Positions 42,312 through 51,453 are shown, counted from the stretch's first letter. The stretch: 64,000 nucleotides of DNA from Planctomycetota bacterium (GCA_003576905.1 QEVG01000004.1:1-64000); one strand, 5' to 3'. Numbers and translations are program-made. The notes: generated by a model not told the origin, from the sequence alone.

Positions 42312-43220
42312 TCATGCCAGAAGTGTTCGCAGGACCCAGATGCAGAACATGCCGCAGGCGGCGGTAATGCCCGCCGAGGTAAGCATCACGTCCCAGCGGA
42401 AGCGCCGCCGGCCGCGTCCGTCGGAATCGCCGAACGGGTCGCCGGGTTTCCATGTGAGTCGGGCGGGTACGAGTTGGCCGCTGCCGATCCGCTTGGGCGT
42501 GTGCGGGGGGCGCACACTTCCAGCGGTGGCGGCCTCCGCCGCCAGACCGGCAGCGACCTCCGACGACTCCGCCGTCGGGGTCGAACTCTTTTCGCTCGCC
42601 GCGATGACCACGGCGGTTACAGGCTGCGAATTCTCGGAGACTTCGCATGTCGCCGGCTCGGCATCGGACAAGGGAGACGGCTCGATCGCGACCGGCTCGG
42701 ACGCGGCCTCGGATTCATCGGTCCGGGCGAAGGCGTCGAGGGTGTCCTGAATCGGCGTCTGAACCAGCGGCATGGAGAGGAGGACATCTTCAATAGCGCT
42801 GTGGTCGTCCTCTGTGTGCGCCGGGGGGGCGGTCTCCGCGGGCCGCGCGGAGATGACCGTTTCCGTCGCCGGCGTTTCAAAGTCGAGTGGGTCCGCATCT
42901 TCGATGTCGGAAGTCGTGGGCTTCGAGCCGAAGAGGTCGGTGTTCCAAGGCCATGTGTCCTCGGCATCGTCGGGAGTGGACTGTGAGGCGCTCGGCCGCG
43001 CGTGCTCGGTGTCCGCCCGGGCCTCAATGTCGGTATCGTCCTCGAAGTCTTCGGGATGTCGGAGGGTCAGCCGGGGCAGCGAGAGTTCCGCGGCCGATTC
43101 GGCAAGGAAGGCCTCGAGATCGTCGGTGGCGGATTCGTTGCGATCAAAGAGGGACCCGTCGTGCCGGCGGGGTGAGACGCCCGGCTCAAAGGGTTGATCC
43201 AGTTTCGGTTTTTCGTTCAT
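42312..43220 (-). CDS. Acidic, disordered protein with a C-terminal membrane anchor
   Basis: A 302-residue protein. Residues 1-265 are rich in Asp, Glu, Ser, Thr and Pro with little predicted structure. Residues about 278-300 ('SAGITAACGMFCIWVLRTLL') form one hydrophobic helix at the very end, preceded by basic residues (RGRRRFRW). This tail-anchored layout recurs in the gene at 47685, although the sequences differ. No known family. Confidence 0.65.
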   Translation of the reverse strand: MNEKPKLDQPFEPGVSPRRHDGSLFDRNESATDDLEAFLAESAAELSLPRLTLRHPEDFEDDTDIEARADTEHARPSASQSTPDDAEDTWPWNTDLFGSKPTTSDIEDADPLDFETPATETVISARPAETAPPAHTEDDHSAIEDVLLSMPLVQTPIQDTLDAFARTDESEAASEPVAIEPSPLSDAEPATCEVSENSQPVTAVVIAASEKSSTPTAESSEVAAGLAAEAATAGSVRPPHTPKRIGSGQLVPARLTWKPGDPFGDSDGRGRRRFRWDVMLTSAGITAACGMFCIWVLRTLLA

Positions 43221-43380
43221 GGTCGCCTCCGATCAATCCTGCCGCATGGCCGCACGCGGGGCAGCGGTCGATCGCTCCTGTTTCTCTCGGAAAGCCGTCA
43301 CGGATGGGGAGCCATCAGGATGCGTGACGCATTGGCAATGCAACCAACTACCCCGTTATCGGCCATCTTCGCGTTGTCAC

Positions 43381-43429
43381 TTGACCGGAAGCGATGTTAG
43401 TTAAGATATTGTCAATCATAATGTTGACA
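43381..43429 (+). promoter_or_regulatory. Promoter-like region with an inverted repeat upstream of hom
   Basis: TTGACC (43381-43386) with GATATT (43405-43410) 18 bases on. It is followed by TGTCAA (43410-43415) and TTGACA (43424-43429), a perfect 6-bp inverted repeat 8 bases apart, in an AT-rich patch 150 bases before hom. The repeat could be an operator. Confidence 0.35.
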
Positions 43430-43576
43430 CTGATTTCGTCGGCCAGGCCGGTCAATGGCTCGCGCAGATTTCACATTGTCGGACCGGCCGCACGTGGCGC
43501 GCGTATCCTTTGCGGGTCAAGCCTTGCTCCACGTGAATGCTCCGCGGGCCGACAATAGCGGTACGAGAGGCGGAAC

Positions 43577-44902
43577 ATGGCGGCACGAATCGGGATCGGG
43601 CTTGTGGGCTGCGGCGTGGTGGGGGAAGCGCTGGCGCGGATGCTCCTGGAGCAGCGGGCAGAGATCGCGGCGCGGACAGGATTGGAGTTCGAATTGCGGC
43701 ACGTCGTGGTGCGCGATCCGGCGAAGCGCCGGGGGGTGCAACTGCCGGGAGGAGTGGTCGGCCCGGACACGGCGGCGATGCTGGCCGATCGGGACGTTCG
43801 GATCGTGGTGGAACTGATGGGGGGAACGGATCGGGCGCGGGAGATGGTGCTTTCGGCGCTCTCGTCCGGCAAGGACGTGGTGACGGCGAACAAGGCGCTT
43901 TTGGCGGTGCATGGCCGGGAGGTGTTCGCGGCGGCGCGGGCGGCGGGGCGCTGCGTCGCGTTCGAGGCGGCGGTGGCCGGCGGGATACCGCTGATCGAAT
44001 CGGTGCGGCGCGGACTGATCGGTAACGACATCGAGGCCGCGTACGGCATACTCAACGGCACGTGCAATTACATCCTGACGCGGATGCTCGACAACAATGC
44101 GAGCTATGCCCATGCGCTGGCCGAAGCGCAGCGGCTGGGCTATGCCGAGGCGGATCCGACGCTGGACGTGGACGGCACGGACTCGGCGCACAAGCTGACG
44201 ATCCTGGCGTCGATTGCGATGCGTCGGTCGTGCGAGCTGGCGCGCGTGCGCGTCAGCGGGATCGCGGGGATCGAGTTGATCGACCTGGCCTCCGGACGCG
44301 AGCTGGGTTACGTGTGCAAGCTGCTGGCGACGGCCCGGCAGTACGAGGACGGGCTGGATCTGACCGTCGAGCCGACGTTCGTGCCGAAGGAGCACCCGCT
44401 GGCGGCGGTGGCGGGGCCGTTTAACGCGGTGAGCGTTTACGGAAGCGCGGCCGGGCATACGTTTTACTACGGGCGCGGGGCGGGCGGAGCGCCGACGGCC
44501 AGCGCGGTACTTTCCGACATGATCGAGGTGGCCTCCGGCAACGCGGGGCGGGTATTCGCGCAGCTCGCCGTGCTGCCGGACCAGACGCCGCCGCCGGCGT
44601 ACCGCCCGGCGGGTGAGACAGTCGCGCGGCACTATCTGCGGATCGGCCTTGCGGATCGGCCGGGCGGGATCGGGCGGATCGCAAGCACGCTGGGGGCCGA
44701 GGGGATCAGCATCGCCACGATCACGCAGCACGAGCCGCCGCGCAACGGCGGGGTTCACGTGGTGCCGGTGATCGTGACGACGCACCCGGTGAAGCGTTGC
44801 GCGGTGGATCGGGCGATCCGCTCGATGACGGCGGTGGACGGCGTGGTGTCGCGACCGGTGTGCATACCGGTGTTCAGCGATCCGGGCGGCGGGGCGGGCT
44901 GA
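43577..44902 (+). CDS. hom: Homoserine dehydrogenase
   Basis: Reduces aspartate semialdehyde to homoserine for threonine, methionine and isoleucine synthesis. It has 441 residues, the size of the monofunctional type with an ACT domain. The NAD(P)-binding motif is GLVGCGVVGEAL (8-19); ELMGGTDRAR and 'GKDVVTANKALLAVHG' follow; the catalytic region is 'FEAAVAGGIPLIESVRRGL' and 'ILNGTCNYILTRM', with 'GYAEADPTLDVDGTDSAHKL'. The C-terminal ACT domain (about 352-430, 'IGLADRPGGIGRIASTLGAE') suggests threonine feedback inhibition. No other pathway genes adjoin. Confidence 0.96.
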   Translation: MAARIGIGLVGCGVVGEALARMLLEQRAEIAARTGLEFELRHVVVRDPAKRRGVQLPGGVVGPDTAAMLADRDVRIVVELMGGTDRAREMVLSALSSGKDVVTANKALLAVHGREVFAAARAAGRCVAFEAAVAGGIPLIESVRRGLIGNDIEAAYGILNGTCNYILTRMLDNNASYAHALAEAQRLGYAEADPTLDVDGTDSAHKLTILASIAMRRSCELARVRVSGIAGIELIDLASGRELGYVCKLLATARQYEDGLDLTVEPTFVPKEHPLAAVAGPFNAVSVYGSAAGHTFYYGRGAGGAPTASAVLSDMIEVASGNAGRVFAQLAVLPDQTPPPAYRPAGETVARHYLRIGLADRPGGIGRIASTLGAEGISIATITQHEPPRNGGVHVVPVIVTTHPVKRCAVDRAIRSMTAVDGVVSRPVCIPVFSDPGGGAG

Positions 44903-44964
44903 CGCGCGCGCCGGGATGGTGCCGGATAACAGGCACTCATGCACGGCGTGCGCTGCGCGGCCGG

Positions 44965-45528
44965 TCAGTTCTCGGCGGGCAAGGCGCAGATGTTGGAGCC
45001 GCACTGGTTCCAGCCGCCGGGTTCGCGGCGATAGATATCCACCGAGCGCAGGCCGAGCCGCTCTTCCTTTCCGTCCGGGCCGTCGATCCAGTAATCGGCG
45101 ACGTAATAGACGACGGCGACGTCGCCGTAGAGGTGCACGTCCACGTCGAGAAGCTCGTAGCGGCGGCCGCGCAGCGTCTGGAGGATGCGGTCTGCATTCT
45201 CCATGTAGGCGTCGATTCCGCGGACGAGCTTTGTGCTGCGGACCTGGAAACCGCGCCAGTCGTCGGTGTGCCCGGTGCGGATGGCCTCGCGGTCCAATCG
45301 GATGTAGGCCTGAAAGAGGCCGTGAATGTGGGCGACGATCTCTTCGCGATCGGCGCGGCGTCGTGGGTCCGGTTCCATGGTTGATACCTCGCTGAGGGCC
45401 GGAGCGTTTGGTGAGAGCGCCGGCCGTTCGGGTGTGCATGTGATAAAAAAGGGCAGCGCAAGCCCGGCAGCGGTTGCCGCCGGGATGCGCCGTCGACGCG
45501 GGGATCGGGAGTGGATGGCGCGTCGCAT
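44965..45528 (-). CDS. Exported NTF2-like (SnoaL-type) protein
   Basis: A 187-residue protein. Residues 1-32 form an Arg-rich, then hydrophobic export signal ending 'ALPFFITC', a possible lipobox. The rest (about 50-187) is a cone-like NTF2/SnoaL fold: a helix 'IVAHIHGLFQAYIRLDREAI', then strands 'LDVDVHLYGDVAVVYYVADY' and RLGLRSVDIYRREPGGW. Such domains act as enzymes or binding modules; the substrate is unknown. The start at 45528 is two bases after the stop of the small cysteine-rich gene upstream, so they form one transcript. The shorter start 'MEPDPRRR' would make a cytoplasmic protein. Confidence 0.65.
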   Translation of the reverse strand: MRRAIHSRSPRRRRIPAATAAGLALPFFITCTPERPALSPNAPALSEVSTMEPDPRRRADREEIVAHIHGLFQAYIRLDREAIRTGHTDDWRGFQVRSTKLVRGIDAYMENADRILQTLRGRRYELLDVDVHLYGDVAVVYYVADYWIDGPDGKEERLGLRSVDIYRREPGGWNQCGSNICALPAEN

Positions 45529-45530
45529 GG

Positions 45531-45695
45531 TTACTTGGCCGCCAGGTACTTTTCGGGCTTGGCTTCGAGCTTGCGCTTGCAGTCGTCGCAGCAGACACGG
45601 GCGGTCTTGCCGCCGACGCGAACGGTGATCGCGCCGGCGTCGAGGTCGTAATCGCACACGGGGCACTTGGCCTTTGCGGCAGGGCTGGATTTCAT
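45531..45695 (-). CDS. Small YHS/TRASH-like metal-binding protein
   Basis: A 54-residue protein with four cysteines in two pairs: CPVC (11-14) and CCDDC (about 35-39), then 'KRKLEAKPEKYLAAK'. The pattern CPVC...GGKT...CC..C...L...P.KY resembles the YHS/TRASH type of heavy-metal sensors and chaperones. AAGGAG lies about eight bases before the ATG. It is too short to contain any other domain. Upstream is the AraC gene on the same strand; downstream is the exported NTF2-like gene, two bases away. A metal link for the pair is inferred. Confidence 0.75.
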   Translation of the reverse strand: MKSSPAAKAKCPVCDYDLDAGAITVRVGGKTARVCCDDCKRKLEAKPEKYLAAK

Positions 45696-45795
45696 GGGCT
45701 TACTCCTTCTGAAGTTGGTGTGTTGCCGTCGGCCGGACCGATGCCGGACCGCGCCGCACGGCGTGTCTTGATCAAAGATAGAACAGGCGGGCGGC

Positions 45796-46698
45796 TCAGG
45801 CTTGGAGAGTCTTGCTCATTTCGCGGCGCAGCGAGCGGGTGCGCCCGGCGCGGAAAGCGGAGGGGGAGACTCCGAAGGCCCGGCGGAAAAGCGTTGTGAA
45901 GTGGCTGTGATCGGAGAAGCCCAGGTCAAGCGCAAGGCGGGTCAGGTCGTCGTCGCCCTCGTCGAGGCGGGCGAGGGCGGCGCGGAGGCGAAGCTGCGTG
46001 CGGTAGCCGTGGATCGTGTGCCCGGTACGGTCCCGGAAGACGCGGCACATGTGATAGGGAGAGAGATGGACGGCTTCGGCGACGTCGTCGATCCCGAGCG
46101 GCTCGGCGTAATGCGCGGAGAGGAAGTTTCGGACACGGGCGGCGGCGTCGGCGTGGGCGGCGTCGGTGTCGAATCTTCGCGTGCGGCGGGGCGCTCCGCG
46201 GACTTCGTGGATCGACTGAAGGAGTCCGCCGACGAGGGCGAGCACGCGTTCCTCGACGGCGATGTCGGTGAGGTGGCGGGAATGCACGGCGCGCATCAGC
46301 TCGAGGTGGGAGAGATAAATGCTGTTTGCGACGGGCGCCTCGGGCACGGCAAACAGACGCCGGCGGCCGGATGCGGCGGGATCGTGCGCGGCGGCCACGG
46401 AGTCAAGCAGGTCGCGGCGAATCCAGAAGACGGAGCAGTCGTCGCCCCCGGCCACGGGATGACTGACGCGGTACACTTCGTCGCGGTTGAAAAAGACGGC
46501 ATGGTTGGCGTTGGCGACGACCTGCCGTGTGCCGAGGTGTTTGACGAAGACGCCGCGACGGACGAAGGCGATGTCGTCCATGGTGGAACATTCTTCGCAG
46601 CCGCAGGCGCCGTCGGCGGGGCGGCATCGCACGTCGCCGACCATGACGGCGGAGCTTTTGAAGAGGGATGTAAAGCGGATACCGCAGCTCTCGGGCAT
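45796..46698 (-). CDS. AraC-family transcriptional regulator
   Basis: A 300-residue regulator. The N-terminal cupin-like sensor (1-170) contains an unusual cysteine cluster, 'CRPADGACGCEECSTMDD' (about 24-41). The C-terminal 100 residues form the AraC DNA-binding domain with two helix-turn-helix units: 'LGIDDVAEAVHLSPYHMCRV' and 'LTRLALDLGFSDHSHFTTLF', ending RRAFGVSPSAFR. I chose the ATG at 46698 with GAAGAG upstream. The Cys-rich protein and exported protein downstream on the same strand are possible targets. Confidence 0.88.
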   Translation of the reverse strand: MPESCGIRFTSLFKSSAVMVGDVRCRPADGACGCEECSTMDDIAFVRRGVFVKHLGTRQVVANANHAVFFNRDEVYRVSHPVAGGDDCSVFWIRRDLLDSVAAAHDPAASGRRRLFAVPEAPVANSIYLSHLELMRAVHSRHLTDIAVEERVLALVGGLLQSIHEVRGAPRRTRRFDTDAAHADAAARVRNFLSAHYAEPLGIDDVAEAVHLSPYHMCRVFRDRTGHTIHGYRTQLRLRAALARLDEGDDDLTRLALDLGFSDHSHFTTLFRRAFGVSPSAFRAGRTRSLRREMSKTLQA

Positions 46699-46829
46699 CT
46701 CTTCATTTGAGCAATCGGCGAGGGCGGAGTCAATTCTGCGGCGGGGCAGAAAAGGCGCATTATCGGCGGAAAAAACGGAGTCCGCGGCGGACAAACGAGC
46801 AGGAATCTGCAAGCGGGCCCGGAGAAAGG

Positions 46830-47552
46830 CTACGCGCGGGGCGTGAGGCGATGGGCGGCCCAGTGCGCCGCGGCGGCGACGGCGGCGGTCTCGACGCGGA
46901 GAATCGACTCGGCGAGGCGCGCCGGGCGGCCGCCGGCGCTGCGGATGGCGGTGATCTCGGCGTCGGTGAAGCCGCCCTCGGGGCCGATGAGGATGAGTGC
47001 CGATTTCGTGGCACTAGCATGGATTCCGGCCGGCAGGGCGGGATGCGCCGGGTCGGCGTCGCAATAGTAGACGGCGGCTGCCGGGCAGGCGGTGAGGGCC
47101 TCCGAGAGCGTTGCCGGCGCGTCGATGGACATGGCCCTCATCTGGCGCGACTGCTTGGAGGCCTCGACGGCCTTGCGCCGCCAGCGGTCGATCTTCGCCT
47201 CACCGGGGCGGACCAGGCCGCGGGCCGCCAGGAGCGGGATCAGCCGGATGACGCCGAGTTCGGCGCATTTTTCCACGAGCCAGTCGGCGCGGTCGCCCTT
47301 CGGCACGGCGCAGGCGATGACCAGTTCGGCCGTCGCGGCGCCGGCCTGTCGACGGGCGAGGATCTCGACGTCCAGCGCGTCGCGCGCGGCGGCGACAATT
47401 CGCCCGTCCGCCTCCTGGCCGCGGCCGTCGAAGAGCGTGACGTGGTCGCCCGGACCGAGGCGGAGGACCTTGTGCGCGTGTCGGGCCTCGTCGCCGGCCA
47501 GGCGAATCGTGGCGGCGGAGAGGTCTTCTACGTGAAAGCGGCGTGGCGCCAT
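46830..47552 (-). CDS. rsmE: 16S rRNA (uracil-1498-N3) methyltransferase
   Basis: A 240-residue SPOUT methyltransferase that methylates U1498 of 16S rRNA. It has the N-terminal PUA-like part ('MAPRRFHVEDLSAATIRLAG', then 'HAHKVLRLGPGD') and the knotted SAM site ('SALILIGPEGGFTDAEI' and 'RLAESILRVETAAVAA', about 185-230). The start 'MAPRRF' at 47552 gives normal length; the longer frame is unlikely. It is divergent from the gene at 47685. Confidence 0.92.
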   Translation of the reverse strand: MAPRRFHVEDLSAATIRLAGDEARHAHKVLRLGPGDHVTLFDGRGQEADGRIVAAARDALDVEILARRQAGAATAELVIACAVPKGDRADWLVEKCAELGVIRLIPLLAARGLVRPGEAKIDRWRRKAVEASKQSRQMRAMSIDAPATLSEALTACPAAAVYYCDADPAHPALPAGIHASATKSALILIGPEGGFTDAEITAIRSAGGRPARLAESILRVETAAVAAAAHWAAHRLTPRA

Positions 47553-47684
47553 GTGACCATGTTGCGCCGCGCAGGGCCGCGAAACAAGCGACGAGCGGCG
47601 GGTGTCCGTGTCGTGTTGCAGGGTGCGCATGCCGGGGGCCGATAACAAGATCAGCGGAGGGAGCCGCTCGGAGACAGTGCGCGC

Positions 47685-48512
47685 ATGCCCCATGAAGAGC
47701 CGGACAATTCGCCGTCGCCGGAGGGTTCGTCGGCCTCGGGGACACAGGAGATCGAACAGCTTCTCGCGCAGGCGGAGTCGCTGGTGAAGGACATCGCCGG
47801 GGCCGTGGGGGTTGAGCCGCCGGCGATCGAGGGCGAAGGCCTGCCGACGCCGATGCCGGAGGAGCCCGACGCACTGAGCGTCGTGGAGATGGCGGCGGTT
47901 CAGGTGGAGGAACTCGAACGTACCGTCGACGCGGAAGCGCCTTCGCCGGCGAAAGGCGCGGCGGCGCCGGCGGCCGTGCCGGACGCACTGAAGGCTTTCG
48001 AATCAGACAGGGGAGGCGACCCACCAGAGAAAAGCGCGGGGCGTGCGCCAACGGCGGTTGAGCCGTCGCGTGACGGTTCCGAGCCAAGGACGGGCCGCGC
48101 TGCGCCGATCGCGACGCCGGGGCGGGCAATACGGCAGGCGGTGACCCCGTCGGGCGTGGCCCTGGAGGAAAAGCCTCCGATCGAGTCGGCGGCCGCGCCC
48201 GAGGCGGCGGCGGAGGTCGAGACCGAGTCGGCCGCCGGGGAACCGGTCGCGCAGCGTCGCAAGGGCGGGCTCGCGCGGCGCGCGGCGATGTCAATCCTGA
48301 TGGCACTCCGCAACACGGCCGTTGCGGTGCCCAACGGCGCCCTGCGGCTCGTCATCCTGCTGAACCGCCCGCTTGCCGGCCTGTCGCCGCGGACGCGGAC
48401 GATCATCGGGCTGATCGGGCTGGCCTCGCTGCTGATGGGGGGGCTGGCGCTGGTGCTGCCGAAGATGGCGCAGGAAAACCCGTACGTGAACATGAAGCCG
48501 TACGCGGGATAG
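47685..48512 (+). CDS. Acidic protein with a C-terminal membrane helix
   Basis: A 275-residue protein. Residues 1-195 are Glu/Ala/Pro-rich and probably disordered. Residues about 196-235 are basic and helical ('GLARRAAMSILMALRNTAVA'), and 'TIIGLIGLASLLMGGLALVL' (about 243-262) is a clear membrane span with a short tail. The layout resembles the protein at 42312. GGAG lies 11 bases before the ATG. No known family. Confidence 0.65.
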   Translation: MPHEEPDNSPSPEGSSASGTQEIEQLLAQAESLVKDIAGAVGVEPPAIEGEGLPTPMPEEPDALSVVEMAAVQVEELERTVDAEAPSPAKGAAAPAAVPDALKAFESDRGGDPPEKSAGRAPTAVEPSRDGSEPRTGRAAPIATPGRAIRQAVTPSGVALEEKPPIESAAAPEAAAEVETESAAGEPVAQRRKGGLARRAAMSILMALRNTAVAVPNGALRLVILLNRPLAGLSPRTRTIIGLIGLASLLMGGLALVLPKMAQENPYVNMKPYAG

Positions 48513-48550
48513 GCGCGGGTGGAAATGATCCGGTCGAGGGGCTGTCGGGT

Positions 48551-49438
48551 TTACATGCCGTAGGTGGCGGGGTCGAAGTCGGCTTCGGAAAGGCCGACGC
48601 CGAGCTGGATGTTTCGGTACTCGTACTTCCCGAGCAGATGCTGCGGTTCTTTGGAGTCTTGCGAGAAACAATAGACCGCGACGGGCACGCGGTATTCCTT
48701 GTCGATGAAGATCTCGGCGATTCGATCGGGGTAGATGCCGCCTTCGCCGGTGTAGGGAAGGGTGCGGCGCACGACCCAGACGGGTCGTCCGTCGAAGCGG
48801 GTCTCGCCGCAGTACTCGAGCTTGAGTTCGCCCTTGGCCCTGGCGATGTCGCAATACTTGATGAGCAGGAAAAGGGCCTTCGTGAAGCCGAACTCATCGA
48901 CGTAGCGGCGCGAACTCTTTCTGGCGAGCTTGCCGTGGATCGGCTGCTTGATGCTCTTGACGAGCAGCCGTGCGATGGCGCCGGGCTGACAGACCGCCTG
49001 CTCGCGCTCTTCCGGCGAATCGGCGTCTTCGTCGATCCAGCGATCCTTGACGTAAATGACGCGCTCGGCGAGGCCGGGATTGCGCTGCCAGTGAAGAACG
49101 ACGCTGTAGGGCTCCTGGCGGAAAAGGACGTCGATCTCCTGCTCCTCGCTCATGCCCGATGGGAGCATCTCCTGCTTGACGAGCGTGCAGCGATAGTCCT
49201 TGACCTGGGCGATGTGTCGCTCGCGCGCCTGCTTGAGGGCGGCGAGCGGGTCGGCCTGGATCAGTTTCTCAAAGGGGTCATGGGCCACGGTTGCGGCCAT
49301 GACGATCGGCGTGCGCGGGGCGAGGACGACTTCGTTCTCGTCGGTGAGCGCGAACTGGACATAGAGCAGGCAGACGAGGATGGCGCCGATGAAGAGTTGG
49401 ATGCGTCGATGAGGAAGGTTTTTGGGGTCTCTCGGCAT
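48551..49438 (-). CDS. DUF1571 protein, membrane-anchored
   Basis: A 295-residue protein with an N-terminal membrane anchor or signal ('LFIGAILVCLLYVQFALT'). The core matches the DUF1571 pattern of planctomycetes: 'HIAQVKDYRCTLVKQEMLPS', 'FRQEPYSVVLHWQRNP', 'GRPVWVVRRTLPYTGEGG' and a late 'EYRVPVAVYCFSQDS'. The function is unknown; the fold resembles outer-membrane lipoprotein carriers (LolA-like), so envelope work is likely. I chose the start MPRDPKN at 49438. Confidence 0.82.
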   Translation of the reverse strand: MPRDPKNLPHRRIQLFIGAILVCLLYVQFALTDENEVVLAPRTPIVMAATVAHDPFEKLIQADPLAALKQARERHIAQVKDYRCTLVKQEMLPSGMSEEQEIDVLFRQEPYSVVLHWQRNPGLAERVIYVKDRWIDEDADSPEEREQAVCQPGAIARLLVKSIKQPIHGKLARKSSRRYVDEFGFTKALFLLIKYCDIARAKGELKLEYCGETRFDGRPVWVVRRTLPYTGEGGIYPDRIAEIFIDKEYRVPVAVYCFSQDSKEPQHLLGKYEYRNIQLGVGLSEADFDPATYGM

Positions 49439-49504
49439 ATCGTACTCGGTCTGTCCTTGGGTTATCCCTGGCGTGGACCTCATCAACCGTGGCCCATCGC
49501 ACAC

Positions 49505-49872
49505 TCACACGACGCCCGAAGCATACGCACAGGTACGCGGCGCCTTGTTTAACATCGGAGCCCGATCGTCATCGGGTTAACCCGATCGGTCCGGCTGGCT
49601 CCCAGAGAGTCCTGTCGCAGGGTCCTTAGTTATCCTGGCTTGCACCAACTCCATCGCGGTCGTCTGAGATCAGGAGCAGCGCCGAGCTCCCTCGCCGTCG
49701 CGCCATTAACCCTTCTCAAGCGGCGGAATACAGATTACCGCGTCTAGTAAGCGTATCTCACGCAAACCCGCCAGTCAAATCGACGAAAGCTTATACGCTA
49801 CTGGAGTTTACGGGAATGCGGGTATTTGAATCGAAGCAATCGGATTGGTGGTTTTTTAGATGGTTCGGGTAG
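49505..49872. other. Intergenic region with a perfect 16-bp palindrome
   Basis: About 370 bases between two minus-strand genes. ATCGGGTTAACCCGAT at 49571-49586 is an exact palindrome and a good operator candidate; its half-site ATCGGG/CCCGAT also occurs at the Rrf2 promoter but with wider spacing. The remainder (49590-49870) is AT-richer and holds no gene I can support. Confidence 0.45.
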
Positions 49873-50490
49873 TCAGGTCCGGTAAAGTGCGTGTTTCATG
49901 ATATAGGACGCAACCCCGTCGGGGACAAGGTATCGGATGGGCTTGCCGGCGCGGACCCGGCTGCGAATATCAGTGGCGCTAATGTCGATGGCTGGCGTGC
50001 GGAGGCAGTCGGCCAGAAGCTGCATTGCGGATTGCTCGCCGACGGCGGCTGCGAGGTGTCCGATGGGCGGCGGGCTCCAGCCGGGGCGGACCGCGGTGAC
50101 GATGCGGACGATCTTCACCAGTTCCGCGACGCGATACCAGGTGGGCAGTTCGGGGAGAGTGTCGCCGCCAATGAACCAGGCGAGTTCGACATCGGGTCCC
50201 ATCATATTCCGAAACTCGGTGACGGTGTCGAAGGTGTAGCTCGGTCCGTGGCGGCGGAGTTCGAGGTCGGAGACGCCGAAGAGCGGATCGGCCTCGACGG
50301 CGAGGGCGGCCATGGCGAGGCGGTGCGCAGGGTCGGTCAGGGAGACCGACTGCTTGTGGGGCGGGCGCGCGGAGGGAATCAGCACGACGCGGTCGAGGCC
50401 AAGCTGCTCGGCGATGCCGCGGGCGCTGATGAGGTGGCCGAAGTGGATCGGGTCAAAGCTGCCGCCGTAGAGGCCGATGCGGTGAGACAT
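49873..50490 (-). CDS. nadD: Nicotinate-mononucleotide adenylyltransferase
   Basis: Joins ATP to nicotinate mononucleotide in NAD synthesis. It has 205 residues, the expected length. The nucleotidyltransferase motif 'IGLYGGSFDPIHFGHL' is at the start, and 'IPSARPPHKQ' and 'ISATDIRSRVRAGKPIRYLV' follow, the last being the ISSTxIR motif. It lies ten bases downstream of a lipoprotein gene on the same strand, so the two are probably co-transcribed. Confidence 0.95.
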   Translation of the reverse strand: MSHRIGLYGGSFDPIHFGHLISARGIAEQLGLDRVVLIPSARPPHKQSVSLTDPAHRLAMAALAVEADPLFGVSDLELRRHGPSYTFDTVTEFRNMMGPDVELAWFIGGDTLPELPTWYRVAELVKIVRIVTAVRPGWSPPPIGHLAAAVGEQSAMQLLADCLRTPAIDISATDIRSRVRAGKPIRYLVPDGVASYIMKHALYRT

Positions 50491-50500
50491 CTTGCGGGCT

Positions 50501-51274
50501 TCAGGGTTCCACGGCGCCGGCGGCGGGCTTTGCGGCGGACGCCTCGGGCGACGCGGGCTTCCAGGCGATGTCGAGTGCCATATCAGTGACCTCGACCGAA
50601 GCGGCGACGGCCTTGCCCTCCTCGGAGGAGACCTCGGCCCGGCCGGTGACGATCAGGTAGTAGCCGCGCTCGGGCTCGAACCGGGCGTCGAAGACGAGTT
50701 CCTGTTCCTTGCCGCTGGACTTCGGGCCGAGCGCGAGGCTGCTGTTGAGGATGTTTCCCGACTTGAGCTCGCGGCCGACGGTGTCTTTTATGAAGAAGCG
50801 AAGCGTGGTCTTCGCGGTGGTGCTGTCCTCGGCGGCGTTCGGGGCGTCGCGCTTTATCTCGTTGGCCTCGGACACCTTCAGGCGAAGCTTGACGGTCGCG
50901 TCGAGCGCGCGGTTGGTCTTGTTGTCGAAGCTGTAGCCGATCTGGAACTCGCCCCAGCCGCTGCCGTCGGGCTCGCACTCGGCCAGGCACACCGCGCCGG
51001 CGGCCCCGACCCGGCGGGATTCACCGCGGCCGGTGCCGGTCTGACCGGAACGGAACGAAGCATAGTTCAACTCCGACGAGCCGGGCACGCGGATGGATCC
51101 GCTCTCGGCCATCGAGGCGTCGAGGTCGTAGCGCCGGGCCTCAGCGAGCTTGACCTCTCCGCCCGCCTCGCCGCCGCCGCAGCCGGCAAACAGGGGCGCG
51201 ATGCAGATCGCGGGCAGCAGAAAACGCGAGCGGCGGGCCGAGTCGGACACGCGGGAGAATCGACAATGGTTCAT
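50501..51274 (-). CDS. Lipoprotein of unknown function
   Basis: A 257-residue lipoprotein with a lipobox at 'APLFAGC' (Cys32), followed by a Gly/Glu linker. The body seems to be a beta-sandwich ('GWGEFQIGYSFDNKTNRALD', 'FEPERGYYLIVTGRAEVSSE'). No family motif is seen. It precedes nadD on the same strand with ten bases between them. A role in the envelope is all that can be inferred. Confidence 0.75.
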   Translation of the reverse strand: MNHCRFSRVSDSARRSRFLLPAICIAPLFAGCGGGEAGGEVKLAEARRYDLDASMAESGSIRVPGSSELNYASFRSGQTGTGRGESRRVGAAGAVCLAECEPDGSGWGEFQIGYSFDNKTNRALDATVKLRLKVSEANEIKRDAPNAAEDSTTAKTTLRFFIKDTVGRELKSGNILNSSLALGPKSSGKEQELVFDARFEPERGYYLIVTGRAEVSSEEGKAVAASVEVTDMALDIAWKPASPEASAAKPAAGAVEP

Positions 51275-51453
51275 GGCGGATTAAGCCTACGGCGGCCCCG
51301 GTTTGGTGTAAAGCATGCCGCGCGGGCTTGCTTGCCGGGCGGCGGTGAAGCGGTGACAATCGATCGGGCGTTCGGTCTGTCGCGGAAGCGCCGGGTACCG
51401 GACGGAACCGGCCGGCCCGCGCCGGGGCAGGGGAAAGACGAGAGGCCCATTTC

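Noticed and set aside
49505-49872. A tRNA or small gene in this gap
   Set aside because: No cloverleaf, terminator or ribosome binding site could be built.
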